The notes: generated from the sequence alone by a model not told the origin. Positions 1-7,833 are shown, numbered from the stretch's first letter. The stretch: 22,842 nucleotides of DNA from Fusobacterium_C sp036516095 (GCF_036516095.1 NZ_DATBUM010000064.1:1-22842), one strand, 5' to 3'. Made by a program: numbers and translations.

Positions 1-45
1 AATTTTTAAAATCCTTTTTAAACTCATTATTTTTCTTATTTTGGA

Positions 46-1326
46 TTATATAAACCCTTTATAATCTCTCATTACCAGGTGAGCATCTATTTGCTGTACT
101 GTATCAATCGCAACTCCTACCACAATGATAATTCCCGTTCCTCCAAAGAAGACAGGCAATCCTAAAGCCGAAAAAATTGCAAATGGCAAAATAGAAATAG
201 CTGCTAGAAATAAAGCTCCTCCCCAAGTAATTCTAGTTACAACACCTTCCAAATATTCAACCGTTTCTATCCCCGGACGAATTCCTGGAATCGTTCCTCC
301 TCCTCGTTTCAGATTATCCGCTACTTTTTCTGGATCGAAAACAATCGCAGTATAAAAGAAAGAGAAAAATACAATCACCAAAGCATATACTATCATATAC
401 ACCGGATGTTGCTGACTGAACATTATAGATAAAGTTGTTTTAATTGTGTATTTTGATGGAATGGCATTAATCATAACCGTCGGTATCATCATCAAAACAG
501 ATGCAAAAATTACCGGCATAACCCCTGAACTGTTTAATTTCAAAGGAATGTAAGAATTTTGACCCATTCCTCCTTGACTATTAAATCCTTTTCCTACATA
601 ATGGATTGGAATTTTTCTTTGTCCAAGTTGGAAGACAACAATTCCCATAATTGTTAAAATCCCTGCTGCTGCAACAGCAATCAATACAGGAATTAAAAAC
701 TTACTACCACTCATCGTTTGTATGGTTTGTACTATGTTAGCAGGTCCTCTTGAAATAACATTCAAGAAGATTAACAAAGATACTCCATTTCCAATTCCTT
801 TGACAGAAATTTGTTCTCCTACCCACATCAAAAATACAGTTCCTGCCGTCAAAGTAGCAATTGTTGTTAAAAAGAATAAAATTCCAGGTTCAAAGACCAA
901 CCCTACGGATTGTAACCAGGTACACACTCCAAATCCTTGCACTAATGCAATTCCTATAGTTAAATATCTTGTCCATTGAGTAATTTTATTTCTTCCTGCC
1001 TCTCCCTCTTTTTGAATCTCTTCAATTTGAGGAATGATGGCTGCCAATAAGCTGACGACAATAGAAGCATTGATATATGGAATAATTCCTAGTGCGAAAA
1101 TAGATACACGAGTAAAGGCTCCTCCTGAGAACATATTAATATATCCCAGAATATCATTTTGAGCAGTCATAGCTGCCAGCCTATCGGTATCTACTCCCGG
1201 TGCTGGAATAAAAGTTCCTATTCTTGCCACTAAGAACATTAATAATGTAAATAGAATTCTGTCTCGAAGTTCCGGAACTTTCATGATACTACTTAACTTG
1301 GAATTGAACTTTTCTAATAAAGTCAT
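46..1326 (-). CDS. secY: Preprotein translocase subunit SecY
   Basis: Central channel of the Sec translocon, working with SecE/SecG and SecA to move unfolded proteins across or into the cytoplasmic membrane. The 426-aa product has the family length and about ten hydrophobic helices. It shows SecY hallmarks: the N-terminal VPELRDRILFTL segment, the loop GGMGQNSYIPLKLNSSGVMP (about residues 252-271), and a C-terminal cytosolic loop with PGIRPG. The ATG start has a GAGGTG ribosome binding site 8 nt upstream. It follows rplO by 38 nt as the last complete gene of the spc part of the cluster. No terminator is visible in the 45 nt after its stop, so the operon probably continues beyond the window. 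The identification is secure. Confidence 0.98.
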   Translation of the reverse strand: MTLLEKFNSKLSSIMKVPELRDRILFTLLMFLVARIGTFIPAPGVDTDRLAAMTAQNDILGYINMFSGGAFTRVSIFALGIIPYINASIVVSLLAAIIPQIEEIQKEGEAGRNKITQWTRYLTIGIALVQGFGVCTWLQSVGLVFEPGILFFLTTIATLTAGTVFLMWVGEQISVKGIGNGVSLLIFLNVISRGPANIVQTIQTMSGSKFLIPVLIAVAAAGILTIMGIVVFQLGQRKIPIHYVGKGFNSQGGMGQNSYIPLKLNSSGVMPVIFASVLMMIPTVMINAIPSKYTIKTTLSIMFSQQHPVYMIVYALVIVFFSFFYTAIVFDPEKVADNLKRGGGTIPGIRPGIETVEYLEGVVTRITWGGALFLAAISILPFAIFSALGLPVFFGGTGIIIVVGVAIDTVQQIDAHLVMRDYKGFI

Positions 1327-1364
1327 TACAAGTTCACCTCACTTCCCAGACACAAAACGATAAA

Positions 1365-1847
1365 CTATTTCTTATTGTTTCCTGCTACATCTGCAAATGT
1401 TTTTACTTCAATAACTTCTACAGATCCACCTTTTGCTTCAATAGCGGCTTGTGCAGATTTTGTGATTTTGTGAGCTTTTACAGTTAATTTCTTAGTTAAT
1501 TCTCCATTTCCTAATACTTTTATCAAACCACAAGCACATTTGATGATACCCATTTCTGCCAAACAATCCGGACATACAGTTGCACCATCTTCAAACTTGT
1601 TTAAAGCTTCTAAACTTACCAAAACATATTCCTTTTTGAAAGGATAGTTCGAGAATCCTCTTTTAGGAACTCTTCTGTAAATAGGCATTTGCCCCCCTTC
1701 AAAATAAGGTTTTACTCCTCCACCTGCTCTGGAATTTTGTCCGTTACTTCCTTTTCCTGCTGATTTTCCCCAACCGGAAGATTCTCCTCTTCCAACTCTT
1801 TTTCTAGCTTTTCGAGGAACTGAAGGTGTTAATTCATTTAATTTCAT
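1365..1847 (-). CDS. rplO: 50S ribosomal protein L15
   Basis: Late-assembling large-subunit protein that contacts 23S rRNA. The 160-aa product has the typical glycine- and arginine-rich N-terminus (KRVGRGESSGWGKSAGKG), the FEGGQMPIYRRVPKRGF core, and the C-terminal LTKKLTVKAHKITKSA segment. The unusual part is the middle: C92 and C95 in VCPDC, then C104 and C106 in KCACG. The equivalent stretch in most L15 proteins, as I recall it, lacks cysteines, so a metal site is conceivable. The ATG overlaps the rpmD stop by one base (TAATG). Its ribosome binding site lies inside the last rpmD codons, which suggests translational coupling. Family assignment is certain; the metal site is inference. Confidence 0.97.
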   Translation of the reverse strand: MKLNELTPSVPRKARKRVGRGESSGWGKSAGKGSNGQNSRAGGGVKPYFEGGQMPIYRRVPKRGFSNYPFKKEYVLVSLEALNKFEDGATVCPDCLAEMGIIKCACGLIKVLGNGELTKKLTVKAHKITKSAQAAIEAKGGSVEVIEVKTFADVAGNNKK

Positions 1848-2032
1848 TATGCTTGCACCTCCTCAATCTTTAATAGGTATTCTACTTGAGCTAATTTCCC
1901 TTTTAGCTCAGGTGTTATTGTATGTTCAACCACATCGTGCATTTTCTTAAGCCCTAGCGACTTTAATGTAGCTATGTGGTTAGGTTTTCTTCCGATCATG
2001 CTTTTTACTAATTCTATTCTAAGCTTACTCAT
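1847..2032 (-). CDS. rpmD: 50S ribosomal protein L30
   Basis: Small L30 protein of the large subunit, 61 aa, the usual bacterial length. The sequence RIELVKSMIGRKPNHIATLKSLGLKKM is the diagnostic L30 core (conserved IGR..NHIATLKSLGL). It starts with ATG 14 nt after the rpsE stop. The last codons, encoding IEEVQA, contain GAGGAGGTG, which acts as the ribosome binding site of rplO. The stop codon TAA overlaps the rplO ATG by one base. The same arrangement with nearly the same bases occurs at the rplD-rplW junction. Confidence 0.97.
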   Translation of the reverse strand: MSKLRIELVKSMIGRKPNHIATLKSLGLKKMHDVVEHTITPELKGKLAQVEYLLKIEEVQA

Positions 2033-2046
2033 CTTACCTTTCCCTC

Positions 2047-2550
2047 CTAGCTTAAGATATCTTTTACTTCTTTTCCTCTTAATGCTGCAATTTCTTCTGC
2101 AGTTCTAAGAAGTTTTAAAGCTTCTACAGTAGCTCTTGCTACATTGTGTTTATTTCTAGACCCTTTAATCTTTGTTAAAATGTCTTTTACTCCGACTAAT
2201 TCCAGAATTTCTCTAGATGCTGACCCAGCAATAACTCCAGTCCCTTCATAAGCTGGTGCCATCCATAAGGACGTCGCTCCCCATTTTCCCACGATTTCAT
2301 GAGGAACTGTTCCACCTTTTAAAGAAACTTCAACGATATTTCTTTTTGCAGAAGCAATTGCCTTTCGGATGGCATCAGGAACTCCATTCGCTTTTCCTAA
2401 CCCCAATCCAATTTTTCCTTCTCCATCTCCAACAGCTGCTAATACAGAGAAAGAAATAGTTCTTCCTCCTTTTGTTGTCTTAGAAACTCTTGAGATTTTT
2501 AATAATTTTTCTTGATATTGTTTTTCTTCTCTATTTACGAACTTAGACAA
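2047..2550 (-). CDS. rpsE: 30S ribosomal protein S5
   Basis: Small-subunit protein at the mRNA entry region, important for decoding accuracy and helicase activity. The 167-aa product has the N-terminal double-stranded-RNA-binding fold (FSVLAAVGDGEGKIGLGLGKA, about residues 34-54) and the C-terminal S5 domain with APAYEGTGVIAGSASREILELVGV and the terminal KLLRTAEEIAALRGK. The start is TTG: an AGGAGG site lies 7 nt upstream and the protein then begins MSKFVN, as expected for the family. It sits between rplR (26 nt) and rpmD (14 nt). Confidence 0.97.
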   Translation of the reverse strand: MSKFVNREEKQYQEKLLKISRVSKTTKGGRTISFSVLAAVGDGEGKIGLGLGKANGVPDAIRKAIASAKRNIVEVSLKGGTVPHEIVGKWGATSLWMAPAYEGTGVIAGSASREILELVGVKDILTKIKGSRNKHNVARATVEALKLLRTAEEIAALRGKEVKDILS

Positions 2551-2576
2551 GTTAAATCCTCCTCTCTTTCCAAGAA

Positions 2577-2939
2577 TTAGAAGCTTAATCCAGCTTCTCT
2601 AGCTGCTTCTGCTAAAGCTGCGATTCTTCCAGTATATTTGTATCCTGATCTATCAAAAACAACTTCTTTGATTCCTTTTTCTGCTGCTCTTTCCGCAATT
2701 GCTTTTCCAACTGCTTTAGCAGCTTCTACATTCCCACCATTTTCTACTTTCATACCTTTCATAATCGTAGAAGCAGATACTAATGTTACTCCATTAACGT
2801 CATCGATTAATTGAGCAAAGATGTTGTTATTTGATCTGTAAACAGACAATCTAGGTCTTTCTGCAGTTCCAGAAATTTTATTTCTAATTGCTAAATGTTT
2901 CTTTTCTCTTACAGATGCTCGATTTACCTTTTTAAACAA
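2577..2939 (-). CDS. rplR: 50S ribosomal protein L18
   Basis: 5S rRNA-binding protein of the central protuberance, acting with L5. The 120-aa product shows the L18 core RPRLSVYRSNNNIFAQLIDD (about residues 28-47), the AKAVGKAIAERA segment, and the C-terminal FDRSGYKYTGRIAALAEAAREAGL. The start codon is TTG with AGGAGG placed 8 nt upstream, and no better in-frame ATG or GTG exists near the N-terminus. It is separated by 26 nt from each neighbour in the spc part of the operon. Confidence 0.97.
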   Translation of the reverse strand: MFKKVNRASVREKKHLAIRNKISGTAERPRLSVYRSNNNIFAQLIDDVNGVTLVSASTIMKGMKVENGGNVEAAKAVGKAIAERAAEKGIKEVVFDRSGYKYTGRIAALAEAAREAGLSF

Positions 2940-2965
2940 CTTTCTTACCTCCTTTTCAAGCTATT

Positions 2966-3499
2966 TTACGCTTTTTTACCTTCTTTTCTTCGGATATGTT
3001 CATCAGTGTATTTAACTCCTTTTCCTTTATAAGGTTCTGGAGCTCTCTTTGATCTGATATTAGCAGCAATTTGCCCAACAAGATCTTTTTCAATTCCTTC
3101 TACAAGAATTGTAGTATTTTTTTCTACAGTAAATGTAATTCCAGGAACTTCATCGATGATAACCGGGTGAGAATATCCTAAAGATAATTCCAATCCTTTT
3201 CCTTTGACAGCAGCTCTGTATCCAACCCCAACTAGAGTTAACGATTTTTTAAATCCTTCTGATACTCCACTCACCATGTTTTGGATTAAAGCTCTTGTTG
3301 TTCCGTGAATAGCTCTCACTTTTGGTTCGTCGTTAGGTCTTTCCACAACAACTTCTCCATTTTCTAACTTTATTGTTAATACTTGATTAAATTCTTTTTC
3401 TAATGTACCTTTAGGTCCTTTGACAGTAACCTTATGTCCGTCGATTTTCACTTCGACTCCTGCAGGTACGACGATAGGTTTTTTACCTACTCTTGACAT
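2966..3499 (-). CDS. rplF: 50S ribosomal protein L6
   Basis: Large-subunit protein near the sarcin-ricin loop and the factor-binding site. At 177 aa it has the usual length and the two-domain repeat of L6. It starts MSRVGKKPIVVPAGVEV and ends with the conserved rRNA-binding segment RSKRAPEPYKGKGVKYTDEH (about residues 149-168). ATG start with an AGGAGG site just upstream. It lies 23 nt after rpsH and 26 nt before rplR. Confidence 0.98.
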   Translation of the reverse strand: MSRVGKKPIVVPAGVEVKIDGHKVTVKGPKGTLEKEFNQVLTIKLENGEVVVERPNDEPKVRAIHGTTRALIQNMVSGVSEGFKKSLTLVGVGYRAAVKGKGLELSLGYSHPVIIDEVPGITFTVEKNTTILVEGIEKDLVGQIAANIRSKRAPEPYKGKGVKYTDEHIRRKEGKKA

Positions 3500-3522
3500 T
3501 TACGGACACCTCCTAGTTAATA

Positions 3523-3918
3523 TTACCAAACAAATGCAAGGACTTCTCCACCTACGTTTTCCATTCTAGCTACTTTATCCGTAACAATTCCTTTTGAAGT
3601 GGAAACGATAGCGATTCCTAATCCGGATAATACTCTAGGCATATCTTCTACAGAAGAATACACTCTTCTTCCAGGTTTAGAAATTCTTTTAATCCCTTTA
3701 ATAACTCTTTCTTTTCCATCATATTTTAAATACACTCTAATATTTTGTTTTGTACCGTCTGTTACAATTTTATAATTAGAAATATATCCTTGTTCTTTTA
3801 AAATTTCAGCAATTCTTTCTTTCATTTTAGAAAAAGGAACGTCCACTTTTTCATGCATTACTGCATTGGCATTTCTAATTCTTGTTAACATATCAGCAAT
3901 TGGATCTGTTAAATACAT
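3523..3918 (-). CDS. rpsH: 30S ribosomal protein S8
   Basis: Primary 16S rRNA-binding protein of the small subunit; in E. coli it is also the translational repressor of the spc operon. The 131-aa product begins MYLTDPIADMLTRIRNANAV and ends with the conserved STSKGIVTDKVARMENVGGEVLAFVW-type tail (C-terminal 25-30 residues). ATG start with AGGAGG 10 nt upstream. Whether it represses this operon as in E. coli cannot be judged here; I saw no obvious S8-like hairpin at the rplX-rplE junction. Confidence 0.97.
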   Translation of the reverse strand: MYLTDPIADMLTRIRNANAVMHEKVDVPFSKMKERIAEILKEQGYISNYKIVTDGTKQNIRVYLKYDGKERVIKGIKRISKPGRRVYSSVEDMPRVLSGLGIAIVSTSKGIVTDKVARMENVGGEVLAFVW

Positions 3919-3946
3919 CTACTAAAATCCTCCTTCCTTATCAATC

Positions 3947-4234
3947 TTACCAAGATGATTTTTTTACACCAGGGATAACTCCGGCTCCCGCCAGTTGTCT
4001 GAACTTTACTCTTGAAATTCCAAATTCTCTCATATATCCTCTAGGTCTTCCATCTAGTTGACATCTATTTCTTCTTCTAACAGCTGCAGAGTCTTTTGGT
4101 AATTTGTTTAATTCAAACATAGCTTCCATATCTCCAGCTGCGACTCTTTTCTTTAGTTCAGCTCTTTTTTCAGCATATTTTTCGCTAAGTTCTGCTCTTC
4201 TCACATCTCTTGCGATCATTGACTTTTTCGCCAT
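3947..4234 (-). CDS. rpsN: 30S ribosomal protein S14, zinc-free long form
   Basis: Small-subunit head protein. At 95 aa it is the longer form of S14. It has a single cysteine (RNRCQLDGRPRGY, about residues 55-67) instead of the two CxxC pairs of the 61-aa zinc-binding type. The C-terminal FGISRVKFRQLAGAGVIPGVKKSSW is diagnostic of the family. ATG start, 20 nt after rplE and 28 nt before rpsH. This is the only S14 gene in the window, so the primary cluster copy appears to be zinc-independent. Confidence 0.97.
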   Translation of the reverse strand: MAKKSMIARDVRRAELSEKYAEKRAELKKRVAAGDMEAMFELNKLPKDSAAVRRRNRCQLDGRPRGYMREFGISRVKFRQLAGAGVIPGVKKSSW

Positions 4235-4254
4235 CTACGATTAACCTCCTAATC

Positions 4255-4806
4255 TTACTTTTTGAAAGGCATTCCGAAAGCCTTAAGTAGTGCTCTTCCT
4301 TCTTCATCAGTTTTCGCAGAAGAAACCATAGTAATAGACATTCCCAATAATTTTTCTACCTTATCGAAATCAATTTCCGGGAAGACCAATTGGTCAGCCA
4401 ATCCTAATGAATAGTTTCCTCTTCCGTCAAATGCATTTGCAGACACTCCTTCGAAGTCTCTCACACGAGGAAGAACTACATTTACCAATCTATCTAAAAA
4501 GTCATACATTCTTTCTTTTCTAAGAGTAACTTTAGCTCCAATTGCCATTCCTTCTCTTAATTTAAATCCTGCTTCTGACTTTCTAGCTTTTCTTAACAAA
4601 GGTTTTTGTCCTGTAATGATTGTTAAATCTGCCATAGCTGCATCCATTAACTTAGAGTTTTGGGTTGCTTCTCCAACTCCCATGTTTACGATGATTTTTT
4701 CTAGCTTAGGGCATTCCATGATGTTTTTGATTTCTAAATCTTTCATTAACTTAGGAACGATTACATCATTGTATAATTTATGATATCTAGAAACGTATTT
4801 TGACAC
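4255..4806 (-). CDS. rplE: 50S ribosomal protein L5
   Basis: 5S rRNA-binding protein that anchors the central protuberance and contacts the P-site tRNA. The 183-aa product has the L5 signatures KIIVNMGVGEA (about residues 37-47), ITGQKPLLRKARKS, FKLREGMAIGAKVTLR and the C-terminal FDKVEKLLGMSITMVSSAKTDEEGRALLKAFGMPF. The start is GTG with GGAGG about 8 nt upstream. It is 18 nt from rplX. Confidence 0.97.
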   Translation of the reverse strand: MSKYVSRYHKLYNDVIVPKLMKDLEIKNIMECPKLEKIIVNMGVGEATQNSKLMDAAMADLTIITGQKPLLRKARKSEAGFKLREGMAIGAKVTLRKERMYDFLDRLVNVVLPRVRDFEGVSANAFDGRGNYSLGLADQLVFPEIDFDKVEKLLGMSITMVSSAKTDEEGRALLKAFGMPFKK

Positions 4807-4824
4807 TTACGTTTTCCTCCTTTC

Positions 4825-5166
4825 TTAGATAATTTCTCCTGATTTCTTGGAAACTCTTACTTTCTTTCCATCTCTTAGTTCATATTTTACTCTAGTTGGT
4901 TTTCCAGCTTTTTCATCAAACAACATTACTTTTGAAGAAAAAATGGCAGCTGCTTTTTCTACAACTCCACCTTGTGGGTTTACTGGACTTGGTTTTAAAT
5001 GTTTTTTTACAACATTAACTCCTTCTACCACTACTTTTCCTTTTTTAGGGAAAACTTTTACTACCTTTCCTGTTTTACCTTTATCTTTACCAGAGATTAC
5101 ATATACAGTATCTCCTGTCTTTACGTGTAAAGAAGCAGGCACGAATTTAATCTTAGGTTTAGCCAC
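4825..5166 (-). CDS. rplX: 50S ribosomal protein L24
   Basis: Early assembly initiator of the large subunit, located at the exit tunnel rim. The 113-aa product contains the KOW motif region (TVYVISGKDKGKTGKVVKVF, about residues 20-39) followed by VVVEGVNVVKKHLKPS and the C-terminal PTRVKYEL. Start codon GTG, with GGAGG about 9 nt upstream. It lies 22 nt after rplN. Confidence 0.97.
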   Translation of the reverse strand: MAKPKIKFVPASLHVKTGDTVYVISGKDKGKTGKVVKVFPKKGKVVVEGVNVVKKHLKPSPVNPQGGVVEKAAAIFSSKVMLFDEKAGKPTRVKYELRDGKKVRVSKKSGEII

Positions 5167-5188
5167 GATTATTAGCCTCCTCTCTTAA

Positions 5189-5557
5189 TTATATTACTTC
5201 TGGAGCTAGAGATAAAATCTTCATAAAGTTTTTAGCTCTCAACTCTCTCGCTACTGGTCCAAAGATTCTAGTTGCTTTTGGTTCATTGTTATTGTTGATT
5301 ACAACCGCTGCGTTGTCATCAAATTTAATGTATGATCCGTCTTCTCTTCTAGTTTCTTTTCTTGTTCTTACAATAACAGCTTTTATTACGTCACCTTTTT
5401 TTACGTTTCCACCAGGGATAGCTTCCTTAACTGATGCTACAACGATGTCACCAATTCTTCCGAATCTTTTCTTAGATCCTCCCAAAACTCTGATTACCAT
5501 AAGTTTTTTAGCTCCAGAGTTATCAGCAACATTAAGGATAGTTTGTTGTTGTACCAT
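5189..5557 (-). CDS. rplN: 50S ribosomal protein L14
   Basis: Highly conserved large-subunit protein at the subunit interface (bridge B8). The 122-aa product begins MVQQQTILNVADNSGAKKLM and has the L14 signatures GDIVVASVKEAIPGGNVKKGDVIKAV and the tail FGPVARELRAKNFMKILSLAPEVI. ATG start with AGGAGG upstream. It is 33 nt after rpsQ. Confidence 0.98.
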   Translation of the reverse strand: MVQQQTILNVADNSGAKKLMVIRVLGGSKKRFGRIGDIVVASVKEAIPGGNVKKGDVIKAVIVRTRKETRREDGSYIKFDDNAAVVINNNNEPKATRIFGPVARELRAKNFMKILSLAPEVI

Positions 5558-5590
5558 TAAATTATCCTCCTCTCAACGATAATTTGAATC

Positions 5591-5842
5591 TTATCTAGCT
5601 TTTTCAATGATTTCCACTAATCTCCAATTTTTGTCTTTAGATAGTGGTCTAGTTTCCATAATTCTTACTTTATCTCCAACTTGTGCAACATTCTCTTCAT
5701 CATGTGCTTTGAATTTTGTTGTCTTTTTTACTCGTTTTTTATAAATTGGGTGTAAAGCCATTGTTTCAATCGCAACTACAATCGTTTTTTCCATTTTGTT
5801 TGAAACAACGATTCCTTCCTTTACTTTTCTTTCGTTTCTCAA
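5591..5842 (-). CDS. rpsQ: 30S ribosomal protein S17
   Basis: Primary 16S rRNA-binding protein with an OB fold. The 83-aa product has the S17 pattern GIVVSNKMEKTIVVAIE (about residues 10-26), HPIYKKRVKKTTKFKAHDEEN and the ETRPLSKDKNWRLVEI tail. The start codon is TTG: GGAGG lies 8 nt upstream, and the only nearby ATG (at 5847) runs at once into a stop. It lies 41 nt downstream of rpmC. Confidence 0.97.
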   Translation of the reverse strand: MRNERKVKEGIVVSNKMEKTIVVAIETMALHPIYKKRVKKTTKFKAHDEENVAQVGDKVRIMETRPLSKDKNWRLVEIIEKAR

Positions 5843-5883
5843 GACATTACCCTCCTCTGTGTCAGAATTTTTCTATTGAGATA

Positions 5884-6066
5884 TTATCTTTCATTTAAGA
5901 TTGTATTGATTCTTGCAATCTCTCTTCTTACTTCTCTAATTTTTGCAGTGTTTGTTAATTGACCTAATGAAAGTTGGAACTTCAAGTTGAATAATTCTTC
6001 TTTCAGCTCTTTGCACTTAACAACTAGGTCTTCACTAGTCATTTCTCTAATTTCTTTTGCTCTCAT
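5884..6066 (-). CDS. rpmC: 50S ribosomal protein L29
   Basis: Small helical protein near the polypeptide exit and a docking site for SRP and trigger factor. The 60-aa product MRAKEIREMTSEDLVVKCKE begins typically and has the diagnostic ELFNLKFQLSLGQLTNTAKIREVRREIARI (two helices). The ATG overlaps the rplP TAA by one base (TAATG), which indicates coupled translation. Confidence 0.97.
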   Translation of the reverse strand: MRAKEIREMTSEDLVVKCKELKEELFNLKFQLSLGQLTNTAKIREVRREIARINTILNER

Positions 6067-6491
6067 TAGTTTTCACCACCATTCTCATCTCTTTTTACAA
6101 TTTTACATTTGATAGGAAGCTTCATAGCTGCTTTTCGTAAAGCTGCTTTTGCTTTTTCTTCCGTAACTCCTGATACTTCGAATAAAATTCTTCCAGGTTT
6201 TACTACACATACCCATCCTTCTACATTTCCTTTCCCTTTCCCCATTCTCACTCCGGCAGGTCTTGCTGTGATAGGTTTATCTGGGAATATTCGAATAAAG
6301 GTTTTCCCTTCTCTCTTGAACGTTCTATTAATTCCAACCCGACAAGATTCAATTTGTCTGTTTGTAATCCAAGATGGTTCTAAAGCTTGTAATCCATATT
6401 CTCCGAATGCTACGGTAGTACCTCTTTGTGCATTACCCTTCATTCTTCCTCTAAACATTTTTCTATGTTTCGTTCTCTTTGGCATTAACAT
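6066..6491 (-). CDS. rplP: 50S ribosomal protein L16
   Basis: Organises 23S rRNA at the A-site and is essential for peptidyl transfer. The 141-aa product starts MLMPKRTKHRKMFRGRMKGN. The first ATG (6491) is chosen over the MPKR ATG (6485) because it sits closer to the AAGGAGG site (12 nt), and L16 commonly begins MLxPKR. Conserved blocks include FGEYGLQALEPSWITNRQIE, RPAGVRMGKGKGNVEGWV and KPGRILFEVSGV. The ribosome binding site lies within the last codons of rpsC, whose stop is only 2 nt upstream. Confidence 0.97.
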   Translation of the reverse strand: MLMPKRTKHRKMFRGRMKGNAQRGTTVAFGEYGLQALEPSWITNRQIESCRVGINRTFKREGKTFIRIFPDKPITARPAGVRMGKGKGNVEGWVCVVKPGRILFEVSGVTEEKAKAALRKAAMKLPIKCKIVKRDENGGEN

Positions 6492-6493
6492 GA

Positions 6494-7150
6494 TTAAGCT
6501 TCCCCTCCTTCTTTCGCAGTTGGAAGAACTTCACCGTGGAATACCCAAACTTTGATTCCTAAAGCTCCATAAGTTGTATGAGCTGTTGCGACAGCATAGT
6601 CAATATCTGCTCTTAGTGTATGTAAAGGTACTTTTCCTTCTACTGCCCATTCAGATCTTGCGATTTCTGCTCCGTTTAATCTTCCAGAAACCATAACTTT
6701 AATTCCTTTTGCTCCAGCTTTCATTGCTCTTCCGATTGCTTGAGTCATTGCTTTCTTATAAGCAATTCTCTTTTCAATTTGAGTTGCGATAGATTCTGCT
6801 ACTAATACTGCATCTTTATTAAATTCTTTTACTTCTTGTACTTTAACAGTTACTTTTTTCCCTGTCATTTTTTCTAATTTAGCTCGTAAGCTTTCAATTT
6901 CTGCACCTTTTCTTCCAATGATGATTCCTGCTTTTCCTGCAGAAATAAGTACAGTAATTTGTGAAGGAGAAGTTCTTTCTAATTTTACTTTAGAAACTCC
7001 TGCATGATAATAAGCTTTTTTCACAAATTCTCTAACTTTCACATCTTCATGGAAGTATTTTGCATATTCTTTTTTATCTGCATACCAGTTAGAATCCCAA
7101 GATCTTGTAATTCCAAGTCTTAGTCCTCTAGGGTCTACTTTTTGTCCCAC
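6494..7150 (-). CDS. rpsC: 30S ribosomal protein S3
   Basis: mRNA entry-site protein of the small-subunit head. The 218-aa product starts MGQKVDPRGLRLGITRSWDS and has a KH domain (ISAGKAGIIIGRKGAEIE, about residues 68-85) and the C-terminal S3 domain (MVSGRLNGAEIARSEW; ADIDYAVATAHTTYGALGIKVWVF). Start codon GTG with an AAGGAGG site upstream. The last codons (KEGGEA) contain AAGGAGGGGAAG, the ribosome binding site for rplP. Confidence 0.98.
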   Translation of the reverse strand: MGQKVDPRGLRLGITRSWDSNWYADKKEYAKYFHEDVKVREFVKKAYYHAGVSKVKLERTSPSQITVLISAGKAGIIIGRKGAEIESLRAKLEKMTGKKVTVKVQEVKEFNKDAVLVAESIATQIEKRIAYKKAMTQAIGRAMKAGAKGIKVMVSGRLNGAEIARSEWAVEGKVPLHTLRADIDYAVATAHTTYGALGIKVWVFHGEVLPTAKEGGEA

Positions 7151-7172
7151 AGTTTTACCTCCTTAAAAAATC

Positions 7173-7505
7173 CTACTTTTCAGATACTGCTACGATAATA
7201 TGTGCAGTTGGTTTTCGAATAATATCGGCTCTTCCCATTGCTCTAGGCATAATTCTTTTTAATACCGGTCCTTCGTTAATCATAATGGTTGACACCACTA
7301 ATTTATCTTCATCCATTTTAAAGTTATTTGTTGCATTTGCAATTGCAGATGCTAATGTCTTTTGAATAACTCTAGCTGCTTTTTTATTTGTAAATTCTAG
7401 AATGTCTAATGCTTGTAATGCTGATTTCCCTCTTACTAGGTCAGCTACCAATCTAGCCTTTCTAGGAGATAATCTCACGTATCGAGTAATCGCTCTAGCT
7501 TCCAC
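7173..7505 (-). CDS. rplV: 50S ribosomal protein L22
   Basis: Lines the polypeptide exit tunnel through its long beta-hairpin. The 110-aa product has the L22 core VRLSPRKARLVADLVRGK (about residues 10-27), the ANATNNFKMDEDKL region and the hairpin GPVLKRIMPRAMGRADIIRKPTAHI. Start codon GTG with AAGGAGG about 9 nt upstream. The 52-nt gap to rpsS is the second longest in the cluster and is AT-rich, with no clear element. Confidence 0.97.
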   Translation of the reverse strand: MEARAITRYVRLSPRKARLVADLVRGKSALQALDILEFTNKKAARVIQKTLASAIANATNNFKMDEDKLVVSTIMINEGPVLKRIMPRAMGRADIIRKPTAHIIVAVSEK

Positions 7506-7557
7506 TAGTCCAACCTCCTTTTAATGTTATATATAATCTCTATTGCCATATCTTATA

Positions 7558-7833
7558 TTATTTTTTCTTCTTATCTGCACCATGTCCGTGGTAAGTTCTT
7601 GTTGGAGCAAATTCTCCTAATTTATGTCCTACCATTTGTTCTGTTACATGTACAGGAATATGTTTTTTCCCATTGTATACTCCAAATGTCATTCCAATGA
7701 AGTTAGGGAAGATTGTTGATCTTCTTGACCAAGTTTTAATAACAGCCTTGTTATTTCCACTTTCAACAGCTGCTTCTACTTTAGACATTAAGTGATGATC
7801 ACAAAATGGTCCTTTTTTTAATGATCTAGCCAT
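7558..7833 (-). CDS. rpsS: 30S ribosomal protein S19
   Basis: Small-subunit head protein near the A-site. The 91-aa product begins MARSLKKGPFCDHHLMSKVE and contains the signatures TWSRRSTIFPNFIGMTFGVYNGKKHIPV and GHKLGEFAPTRTYHGH. The C-terminus is a lysine-rich tail. ATG start with GGAGG upstream; 23 nt after rplB. Confidence 0.98.
   Translation of the reverse strand: MARSLKKGPFCDHHLMSKVEAAVESGNNKAVIKTWSRRSTIFPNFIGMTFGVYNGKKHIPVHVTEQMVGHKLGEFAPTRTYHGHGADKKKK

Noticed and set aside
1..28. Possible start of another gene after secY (ATG at 28, minus strand)
   Set aside because: Only nine codons are inside the window, with no clear ribosome binding site, so it cannot be supported.
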